Positions 1 to 5,177 of a stretch of DNA of 5,177 nucleotides are shown one piece after another; within the stretch, counting starts at the first letter, position 1; the number at the start of each line of letters is the position of its first letter. A program made the position numbers and the translations under genes. Under the pieces are notes generated by a model that was not told the DNA's origin, did not search any database, and was given only the letters and a program-made list of their open reading frames with translations. The DNA comes from Legionellales bacterium (GTDB lineage: Bacteria > Pseudomonadota > Gammaproteobacteria > Legionellales > Legionellaceae): positions 1-5,177 of the forward strand of contig JAGVJT010000240.1 of assembly GCA_020050955.1 (NCBI GenBank), written 5' to 3'.

Positions 1-1
1 A

Positions 2-1963
2 AAATATGTGCAGCTTAATACAGATGAAGCGGTTGTTAGGTTGCGTGTTGTTGCCACGACATGGGCACCTGAAGGCGATTTACCCTTGCTGCGTCGTCGT
101 AGCTCAGAATTAGTCAAGGCGATTCAAGGATGGGGCTCAACGGATGTTTCAGAAGTTTGTGGCGATCCTTTCTCAGGCTTTGTGGCGAGCATGCTCGGTA
201 CGACGACAGCGAGCCCTGCAGTCGCTTCTGTCGCACCATTATCCGATGTTATTTCGATGCTGCCGATCACGCGTCCTGCGTCACCTTGGACAACAGGCGC
301 ATTACTCTTTCGCTCACCAGATGGTAAGCCATGGCCATTTCAGCCAGGCTCGAGCCAGCAAACAACTTGGATTGATTTGGTGTATGCAAGACCAGGTTCG
401 GGAAAATCTGTGTTGTCCAACGCACAAAATTTAGCGCTGTGTATGTCAGCGGGTCTTTCGCGCTTACCACGCATTGCTATCATTGACATTGGTCCTTCTA
501 GTAGCGGACTTGTGTCGCTTTTGAAAGAGGCTTTACCTGCGGAAACGCGGCATTTGGTAGCCTATCATCGGCTACGAATGACACCAGAGTATTCAATTAA
601 CCCATTTGATACGCAGTTAGGCTGTCGTCGTCCAACAGCCACAGAACGATCATTTTTAGTGAACTTCTTGACCTTGTTGACAACACCTCTGGGTGCGGAT
701 AAACCCTATGATGGTATGCCCGATTTAGCAGGGATGGTGGTGGATGAATTGTATAAAAGCTTATCTGACGAGAATAATCCAACACCTTATTCTCCAGGGC
801 TTGAAGAGTTTATTGACAGTATCTTAGAAGAAATTGGGTTTGTTCGCGACTCTAAATCGACGTGGTGGGAAGTTACTGATGCCTTGTTTTCTTCAGGATT
901 TAGCCATGAAGCAATGCTGGCACAACGTTATGCGATGCCGTTGCTTGCAGATGCTGCGTCCATTTGTCGTTCTTCGTCCATTGAGGATTTATATGAAAAA
1001 GTGACGACGCCGACTGGAGAGTCGTTAATTAATGCATTTTCTCGAATGGTTTCTAGTGCGGTTCGGGAATATCCTGTGCTTTCACGGGTAACGGCATTTG
1101 ATTTAGGCGAAGCACGCGTTGTTTCGTTGGATCTTGATGAGGTTGCAAAAAGCGGAGGTGATGCCGCCGATCGAAAAACATCAGTGATGTACATGCTTGC
1201 ACGCTATGTTTTAGCACGCCATTATTATTTAACAGAAGAAAGTGTGAGTGATATTCCTAATCAGTATCAACAATATCATTTGGAGCGTATTCGTGAAATT
1301 CGCGAAGATCCAAAACGCATTGTGTATGACGAGTTTCATCGAACTTCTCGCTCGTCTGCAGTGCGGGAGCAAGTTATCTTAGATATGCGTGAAGGTCGAA
1401 AATGGAACGTCCAAATTTCTTTGCTATCACAGTCTGTGGATGATTTTGACCCTGTCATGATTGAGTTCGCGACATCGATTTACATCATGGATGCAGGTCC
1501 CACGCAATCCATTGAGAAAACAACGCAAATTTTTGGATTATCAGAAACGGCCAAAATTGCTTTACGAACACGTGTGCATGGCCCTAGACAAGGTGGTGCA
1601 ACGTTTATTGCGCAGTTTTCCACGAAAAGTGGTGTTAGCGTTCAATTGTTGACGTTAACATTAGGTCCTATTGAGCTGTGGGCATTTAGTACGACCGCTG
1701 AAGATGCCGCTGTGCGCAACCAATTGTACCGGCATATTGGTCCGTCAGAAGCCAGACGTTTTCTTGCGCTATTATTTCCCAATGGCTCTGTGTCTAAAGA
1801 GTTGAATGAGCGATTGAATTCTTTAAAAGGTGATGGTGGATTAATCGAAGAAGAAAACCGTACGAGTGTGTTGGGACAATTAGTACAGGATATTTTAGAT
1901 GCTTATTCACGTGACCCGCACAGCAAAAGTTTAGCTGCGGTGAAGAGTGGTGATAAACGATAA
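2..1963 (+). CDS. icmB: IcmB/DotO, Dot/Icm type IVB secretion ATPase (C-terminal part, cut by left edge)
   Basis: This is the cytoplasmic ATPase of the Dot/Icm type IVB secretion system, a VirB4-like protein that docks at the inner-membrane base and, with DotB, powers effector export. The frame is open to the window edge, so the GTG at 8 is probably internal. The family runs to about 1,000 residues, so roughly a third is missing upstream. Numbering from position 8, a Walker A motif (ARPGSGKS, residues 127-134) follows the strand WIDLVY, as in this family. A second hydrophobic strand, IAIIDIG, follows soon after. Walker B is RIVYDEF, with D441 and E442 as the Mg-binding and catalytic acidic pair. 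The LLSQS stretch (Q475) matches the conserved Gln motif of VirB4-type ATPases. The C-terminal tail is charged and ends in GDKR before TAA. Nothing looks broken. Recognition of the family is firm; the choice of IcmB over another VirB4-like ATPase rests on the overall sequence character. Confidence 0.9.
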   Translation, partial: KYVQLNTDEAVVRLRVVATTWAPEGDLPLLRRRSSELVKAIQGWGSTDVSEVCGDPFSGFVASMLGTTTASPAVASVAPLSDVISMLPITRPASPWTTGALLFRSPDGKPWPFQPGSSQQTTWIDLVYARPGSGKSVLSNAQNLALCMSAGLSRLPRIAIIDIGPSSSGLVSLLKEALPAETRHLVAYHRLRMTPEYSINPFDTQLGCRRPTATERSFLVNFLTLLTTPLGADKPYDGMPDLAGMVVDELYKSLSDENNPTPYSPGLEEFIDSILEEIGFVRDSKSTWWEVTDALFSSGFSHEAMLAQRYAMPLLADAASICRSSSIEDLYEKVTTPTGESLINAFSRMVSSAVREYPVLSRVTAFDLGEARVVSLDLDEVAKSGGDAADRKTSVMYMLARYVLARHYYLTEESVSDIPNQYQQYHLERIREIREDPKRIVYDEFHRTSRSSAVREQVILDMREGRKWNVQISLLSQSVDDFDPVMIEFATSIYIMDAGPTQSIEKTTQIFGLSETAKIALRTRVHGPRQGGATFIAQFSTKSGVSVQLLTLTLGPIELWAFSTTAEDAAVRNQLYRHIGPSEARRFLALLFPNGSVSKELNERLNSLKGDGGLIEEENRTSVLGQLVQDILDAYSRDPHSKSLAAVKSGDKR

Positions 1964-2053
1964 GATAAACTCACCAGGGAGTGGCTATCCTTGTTGTTTA
2001 AGGTCTCTCTTAAGGTAAGCCGATGCTGAAAGGATACATGAACGCGCCAAGGC

Positions 2054-2088
2054 TTATGGATCCCGCGATTTATTCGCGGGATCCATAA
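2054..2088 (+). terminator. Perfect 15-bp inverted repeat, probable terminator of icmB
   Basis: The arms 2054-2068 and 2074-2088 are exact reverse complements with a 5-nt loop (TTTAT). The stem core is GGATCCCGCG/CGCGGGATCC. On the + strand the hairpin is followed by AATCTCTTTT, a broken T-rich tract, which suits intrinsic termination of icmB 90 bp after its stop. On the - strand the bases beyond the hairpin (GCCTTGGCGCG) are not T-rich, so termination of the convergent gene would rest on the stem alone. The same core recurs at 3456-3486, so this may also be a copy of a dispersed palindromic repeat reused as a terminator. Confidence 0.65.
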
Positions 2089-2107
2089 AATCTCTTTTGT
2101 GCATCAG

Positions 2108-3349
2108 TTAAGAGCCACCGCGACTCATCGTTGATGTACTCGTCGCTGCGACCGCTGGCGTTGACTCAATTACTTTGCGATGAGCATCCATTTTTTGTTT
2201 CATCGCGGCTTGATCTGGCCCAACTTGTTTTTCGAGAGCATGTTGAGCCTTTAAATCAATTTCTTGCTTTGTATTGGGTGCATCTTTAAACAACTCTTCA
2301 ACCGTGTATTTTTTGCCGTTAACCATCATAGTCAGCTTATCTTCCGGATAACCCATTTCACGTGCAGCAGCAAACTGTTCTCTCACCATTCTCATCGCAA
2401 GTGTGGGGTTGGCAGAATAGTTGAATGAAAGCGTGAGCGATTCTTTTCCAAGTGCTTTCATAAAGCTTGCCATGGTTAGCCAGGTCGTTTTCGATTGATG
2501 TGACGCGCCGCTATAAAAAGAGGGTGAAAATAACCGACTCGGTGCGTTGAATTGCATCGAATAGCCATCAGGTGGGGTTTTGGTAACCTGAAATTCTGCG
2601 CCTGTGATGGTTTTGATACGGTTTTGTGTTGCTTGTAACAAATCATCGATTTCAACCCCTGCTAATAAGCCACCAGTACCTGTCATGGTTGCAACCGCGC
2701 GTTCACCATCGTCTTTGTTTAGATGAATGGCATCCATGATTTTACGCATGTCGTCCCGTTCGTGACGCAGTGGTGCAAGTGCTGTGATACGGTCACGTTC
2801 TTTCTGGGCTGCTTTATGCAGTGCTGTAATGTCATCATCCATGGCTTTTTGAAAAGCATCGATGTTTTGTTTTTGTGCTGCGGCGAGGTTTGATAATGCT
2901 CGGACACGCGCTGGTTCATCTGGAATGCTGCCACCGAGTGGTGCATTTTTAAGAGCTGCTGTATCGGCTTCATGCTGAGCATTAATAATATCTAATGCTT
3001 TTTTGCGTTCATCTTGCAGGTATGTATTTAAATCACTTGGATGAAAACGCCCACCAATATCCGCGAGTGATTGATCTAGTGAGCCAAGCGATGCTTCTAA
3101 TCCAGTGATGGCAGGGACGACTGCTTCTGGTACTTCGCCAGGAAGACCTGCTGATCGAGCTTTCAAGTAAGTTTTAAGGTGCTCTGAAGTTTTCACGGGG
3201 GGCAAGCTAATACTGTCTTGATAAGCCGACAGTAGTTTGTTACGCGTTGTTGGTGATAATTTCTCTAGTGTTTTTGTATGATAAACGTACTCATCGACGT
3301 TTCGAAAAAAGAAGTTAAAGAGTGAGTCAGCCGGACTTGCCCATGCCAT
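2108..3349 (-). CDS. Uncharacterised protein, candidate Dot/Icm effector
   Basis: I do not recognise this 413-residue protein. ATG at 3349 is chosen over an in-frame GTG at 3370 because AAGGA lies 6 nt before the ATG. There is no signal peptide and no clear membrane segment. The N-terminus (MAWASPADSLFNFFFRN) is aromatic-rich. Residues about 108-208 are rich in Lys, Glu, Asp, Gln and Ala with few prolines, suggesting long helices or coiled coil. Residues about 243-353 look like a mixed alpha/beta domain: strands QVTKT and SLTLSF, a helix LAMRMVREQFAAAREMG, then KLTMMVNGKKYTVEEL. The last 18 residues are almost all small or polar (Ala, Ser, Thr, Gly), ending SRGGS. Known Dot/Icm substrates often carry a C-terminal signal rich in small and polar residues, sometimes with a nearby acidic patch; only the former is clear here. 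The position next to icmB fits a secretion substrate or accessory protein, but this is inference. It could also be an unrelated lineage-specific protein. Confidence 0.85.
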   Translation of the reverse strand: MAWASPADSLFNFFFRNVDEYVYHTKTLEKLSPTTRNKLLSAYQDSISLPPVKTSEHLKTYLKARSAGLPGEVPEAVVPAITGLEASLGSLDQSLADIGGRFHPSDLNTYLQDERKKALDIINAQHEADTAALKNAPLGGSIPDEPARVRALSNLAAAQKQNIDAFQKAMDDDITALHKAAQKERDRITALAPLRHERDDMRKIMDAIHLNKDDGERAVATMTGTGGLLAGVEIDDLLQATQNRIKTITGAEFQVTKTPPDGYSMQFNAPSRLFSPSFYSGASHQSKTTWLTMASFMKALGKESLTLSFNYSANPTLAMRMVREQFAAAREMGYPEDKLTMMVNGKKYTVEELFKDAPNTKQEIDLKAQHALEKQVGPDQAAMKQKMDAHRKVIESTPAVAATSTSTMSRGGS

Positions 3350-3355
3350 GATGAT

Positions 3356-3360
3356 TCCTT
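3356..3360 (-). promoter_or_regulatory. Ribosome binding site of the uncharacterised gene
   Basis: On the minus strand the sequence reads AAGGA, 6 nt upstream of ATG at 3349. This supports that ATG over the in-frame GTG at 3370, which lies upstream of the site and has no comparable purine tract before it. Confidence 0.75.
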
Positions 3361-3366
3361 GTGTAA

Positions 3367-3380
3367 ACACACTGTTGTGT
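3367..3380. promoter_or_regulatory. Small inverted repeat just downstream of the predicted promoter
   Basis: ACACA and TGTGT (3367-3371 and 3376-3380) form a 5-bp inverted repeat with a 4-nt spacer, overlapped by a second short dyad GTGTAAACAC at 3361-3370. It falls in the predicted start of the transcript, between the -10 element and the ribosome binding site. It could be an operator or a leader hairpin, but a dyad this short could arise by chance. Confidence 0.2.
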
Positions 3381-3385
3381 CAAAA

Positions 3386-3394
3386 AGTATAGCA
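3386..3394 (-). promoter_or_regulatory. Putative extended -10 promoter of the uncharacterised gene
   Basis: The minus strand reads TGCTATACT, an extended -10 element (TGn plus TATACT) about 37 bp upstream of the ATG at 3349. It predicts a 5' leader of roughly 30 nt. No good -35 hexamer lies 16-18 bp upstream (the best there is of the type CGAGAT/GAGATT), which extended -10 promoters can tolerate. The upstream DNA is AT-rich. I saw no tandem CTTAA-type half-sites like those of the PmrA regulator that controls many effector genes in Legionella and Coxiella. Confidence 0.45.
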
Positions 3395-3455
3395 TGAAAA
3401 AGTTTATAATCTCGATAGATAAGCTTAGAACATGTTGGTAATTCGTGCCCAAACG

Positions 3456-3486
3456 TATGTCCCGCAGCTTGTGCGCGGGATCTATA
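3456..3486. repeat. Palindromic repeat related to the one at 2054-2088
   Basis: TATGTCCCGC (3456-3465) and GCGGGATCTATA (3475-3486) form a hairpin with a 6-bp core stem (TCCCGC/GCGGGA), a 9-nt loop, and a further TAT/ATA pairing across a small internal loop. It lies 27 bp beyond the metQ stop and could act as a weak transcription barrier, but on the minus strand it is followed only by CATACGTTTGGG, with no proper T tract. The match to the 2054-2088 palindrome covers TATG, TCCCGC, GCGGGATC and ATA in the same order and orientation, so I treat it as a repeat-family member first and a terminator second. Confidence 0.5.
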
Positions 3487-3512
3487 GATACTGTGTGGGC
3501 TGAGTGATGGTG

Positions 3513-4298
3513 TTACCAAGCGGCAATGGCTGCATCTTTGAATAATTGTTTGGCTTTTTCTTTAACTTCATCTGATTGAAATGCTTTTACGAATAAATCC
3601 AATTGTTGTTTTTTAGGCGAGTCTTTACGAGCGACGATGATATTAGCGTAAGGTGACTCTTTATTTTCGATAACTAATGCATCGCGTGTGGGGCTTAGGC
3701 CTGCAGGAAGAGCGAATGTTGTGTTGATGATTGCTGCGTCTACATCAGGAAGGATACGGGGAAGTTGTGCTGCATCTAAGACTTTGAATTGTAAATCATG
3801 TGAGTTTGTTAGAATATCATGAAGGCCTGGTGTTTTTGTTTTTGATTGAAGCGTGATGAGATGAGCTTGCTCTAAAAGCATGAGTGCTCGCGCCTCATTG
3901 CTAGGATCATTTGGAAGAGCGATTAACGCATGTTGTGGTAGGGTCTCGAGTGATTTAAATCGTTGAGAGTATAATCCGACGGGATATAAAAATGTTTTAC
4001 CAATAGGAATTAACTGATAACCACGCGCTTGATTGGCAGCTTCAAGATAGGGCGCATGTTGGTAAACATTGGCATCAAGGCTACCATCGTTTAATGCTTC
4101 GTTTGGTAAATTATAATCGTTGAACTCAATAATCTTCACAGTTAAACCATAACGATCGTTAGCGATCTTTTGAGCGACTTGCACGAGCTCTGTTTCAGGG
4201 CCTGCTAATGTACCGACAAGTAACGTATTTGTTGGTGTTGATTGATGGCAGCCGCTCAGCATGCTAACTAACAACGCGAAAAAACCAATTATGCGCAT
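3513..4298 (-). CDS. metQ: MetQ, methionine-binding lipoprotein of the ABC importer
   Basis: This is the substrate-binding lipoprotein (NlpA/MetQ family) that captures methionine in the periplasm and delivers it to MetNI. The 261 residues are normal for the family. A short signal peptide ends in lipobox LSGC, with C17 as the lipidated residue. Family hallmarks follow in order: VGTLAGPE, the YGLTVKIIEFNDY strand, LPNEAL, DANVYQH, RGYQL, PNDPSNEARAL, LDAAQLPR, AIINTTFA, ESPYANIIV, a QSDEVKE helix and the typical terminal Trp. ATG at 4298 is preceded on the minus strand by GGGGA with about 7 nt spacing, inside the end of metI. The gene overlaps metI by 10 bp, so translation is probably coupled. 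It is the last gene of the metNIQ operon. Paralogues of this family can bind other ligands, but the linked metNI makes methionine the clear choice. Confidence 0.96.
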   Translation of the reverse strand: MRIIGFFALLVSMLSGCHQSTPTNTLLVGTLAGPETELVQVAQKIANDRYGLTVKIIEFNDYNLPNEALNDGSLDANVYQHAPYLEAANQARGYQLIPIGKTFLYPVGLYSQRFKSLETLPQHALIALPNDPSNEARALMLLEQAHLITLQSKTKTPGLHDILTNSHDLQFKVLDAAQLPRILPDVDAAIINTTFALPAGLSPTRDALVIENKESPYANIIVARKDSPKKQQLDLFVKAFQSDEVKEKAKQLFKDAAIAAW

Positions 4299-4951
4299 GG
4301 AAATGTCCCCTTTGATACACGTCGTGTTAATTTATCGCCTAAAAACTGGATGCATTGGACAATAAGCACAAGCAATAAAACGGTTATCAACATGATGGTG
4401 ATATCAAATCGTTGATAACCGTAGCGAATGGCCAGATCACCTAAGCCACCACCGCCAACGGTGCCCGCCATGGCAGAATAATTAACCAACGTGATAGCGG
4501 TTAATGTTGTTGCCTGAATGAGAGCAGGGCGCGCCTCTAGTAATAAAATATGGCGAATCATTTGCCATGTATTTGCTCCCATGGCGTGTCCTGCATCAAG
4601 CAATCCACGAGGCAGCCTTTGATAAGCATTGTCAACCAAGCGTGCAAAAAATGGCGCTGCACCTAAGGTAAGAGGTACAATCGCTGCATGTACACCGATG
4701 GACGTGCCAACAAGAAAGCGCGTTAACGGAATCAGAGCGACTAAAAGAATGATGAATGGAATGGAGCGGCAAACATTCACAAAAGCACTTAATAGTCGAT
4801 GAAGTGTTCGATGAGGACGCAGCGTTTGGCTTGTAAAAAGTAAGGTACCTAATGGTAGGCCTACGATCATCGCAAAGCATGTACTTGCCATGACCATATA
4901 TAATGTCTCACCTGTGGCAAGAAAAAGGTCATGATATAGGGTTAGTGACAT
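4289..4951 (-). CDS. metI: MetI, methionine ABC importer permease
   Basis: This inner-membrane permease forms the methionine channel as a homodimer with two MetN subunits. From ATG at 4951 it has 220 residues, close to the roughly 217 of the E. coli protein. A TTG two codons upstream (4957) is in frame, but the ATG is preferred; GGAG lies 10 nt before it. About five hydrophobic segments are visible, beginning near residues 18-41. Family motifs include [37 protein letters not shown], and the EAA-type coupling loop at about residues 119-142 (DAGHAMGAN...LLLEARP) with its conserved Gly at 125, which contacts the ATPase. [23 protein letters not shown] follows, also typical. Its start overlaps the end of metN by 23 bp and its end overlaps metQ by 10 bp, which indicates one transcript with coupled translation. 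The C-terminus GTFPCA is a short extension created by the overlap. Confidence 0.96.
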   Translation of the reverse strand: MSLTLYHDLFLATGETLYMVMASTCFAMIVGLPLGTLLFTSQTLRPHRTLHRLLSAFVNVCRSIPFIILLVALIPLTRFLVGTSIGVHAAIVPLTLGAAPFFARLVDNAYQRLPRGLLDAGHAMGANTWQMIRHILLLEARPALIQATTLTAITLVNYSAMAGTVGGGGLGDLAIRYGYQRFDITIMLITVLLLVLIVQCIQFLGDKLTRRVSKGTFPCA

Positions 4952-5177
4952 AGCCAAGCATCTCCACGGTTAGTCCAGTTTGTTTACAGCGTATTAAAAA
5001 GGCATCAAGTAATGTTTTGTTTGCGACGAGCTCAACAACTAACACGCCGCAAGTGACGGCATCAATGCGATCAATGTTTGCGAGTAAAATGGTCATGTCT
5101 ACGTTTAGTTCTCGGCTTGTTTGGCTGATGAAGGGGCCGGTTGCTGCTTCTCCTTCAAAAAATAAGCGCAATAATGG
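4929..5177 (-). CDS. metN: MetN, methionine ABC importer ATPase (C-terminal domain only, cut by right edge)
   Basis: This is the last 82 codons of the ATPase that energises methionine import. The frame is open to the window edge, so the start and the whole nucleotide-binding domain lie outside. What remains is the C-terminal NIL/ACT-like domain, which in characterised MetN proteins binds methionine and shuts transport down when the cytoplasmic pool is high. Recognisable parts are [17 protein letters not shown], the helix turn SRELNVDM, the strand [10 protein letters not shown] and the ending [10 protein letters not shown], which closely parallels the end of E. coli MetN (VEVLGYV), followed by a short TNPIS extension. 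The stop overlaps metI by 23 bp. The operon promoter must lie beyond the right edge, so regulation cannot be judged here. Confidence 0.93.
   Translation of the reverse strand, partial: PLLRLFFEGEAATGPFISQTSRELNVDMTILLANIDRIDAVTCGVLVVELVANKTLLDAFLIRCKQTGLTVEMLGYVTNPIS

Noticed and set aside
8..10. GTG at 8 as the true start of icmB
   Set aside because: The frame is open upstream to the edge, the family has several hundred more N-terminal residues, and no ribosome binding site is visible before it.
928..1194. 88-codon minus-strand open frame inside icmB
   Set aside because: It lies fully inside a well-supported ATPase gene, has no recognisable domain and no ribosome binding site, and is a shadow of the real frame.
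2038..2088. Short + strand reading frame starting at ATG 2038 (16 codons) with AAGGA just upstream
   Set aside because: The AAGGA is only about 4 nt from the ATG, and most of the frame is the arms of the inverted repeat, so the codons are dictated by the palindrome. No evidence of a real peptide.
3350..3370. Seven-residue N-terminal extension of the unknown protein from GTG 3370
   Set aside because: The AAGGA ribosome binding site lies inside this extension and points to ATG 3349.
3405..3410. TATAAT on the + strand as a promoter
   Set aside because: There is no -35 element at suitable spacing, and transcription in this direction would only run antisense to metQ.
3265..3519. 84-codon minus-strand open frame spanning the metQ to unknown-gene gap
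   Set aside because: It runs across the palindrome and promoter region and into the unknown gene in another frame. The protein is low in plausibility and the real start at 3349 has a good ribosome binding site.
4632..4880. 82-codon minus-strand open frame inside metI
   Set aside because: It is an out-of-frame shadow of metI, with a Cys- and Ser-rich translation and no domain.

Overview
This window most likely comes from a gammaproteobacterium of the order Legionellales (Legionella/Coxiella/Rickettsiella/Berkiella-type), an intracellular lineage. The main evidence is a long coding region at the left edge that I recognise as the C-terminal two-thirds of IcmB/DotO, the cytoplasmic ATPase of the Dot/Icm type IVB secretion system. 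Base composition is moderate, a little AT-rich. The genus cannot be fixed from the sequence alone.

Layout, left to right. Positions 2-1963 (+) hold IcmB/DotO, cut by the left edge. A 144-bp intergenic stretch follows, with a perfect 15-bp inverted repeat (2054-2088). Positions 2108-3349 (-) hold a 413-residue protein of unknown function. It has a helical, charged middle, a mixed alpha/beta C-terminal part and a small-residue-rich C-terminal tail; I propose it as a candidate Dot/Icm effector. A 163-bp intergenic stretch carries its ribosome binding site, a plausible extended -10 promoter and a second palindrome related to the first. From 3513 to the right edge (-) lies a methionine ABC importer operon read right to left: metN (only the C-terminal ligand-sensing domain is inside the window), metI and metQ, with overlapping ends.

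How the parts relate. IcmB/DotO converges on the unknown gene, so this is where the dot/icm segment ends on this side: no tphA, icmF or dotU/icmH follows, unlike the order known from Legionella pneumophila. The unknown gene faces the same way as metNIQ but is separated by a gap with its own promoter-like signal, so it is probably transcribed independently. MetN, MetI and MetQ form one complete importer: cytoplasmic ATPase, inner-membrane permease and substrate-binding lipoprotein.

The most interesting items are the uncharacterised protein beside the secretion ATPase and the pair of same-family palindromes (core TCCCGC...GCGGGATC) that bracket it. No RNA gene, CRISPR array or insertion sequence was seen.
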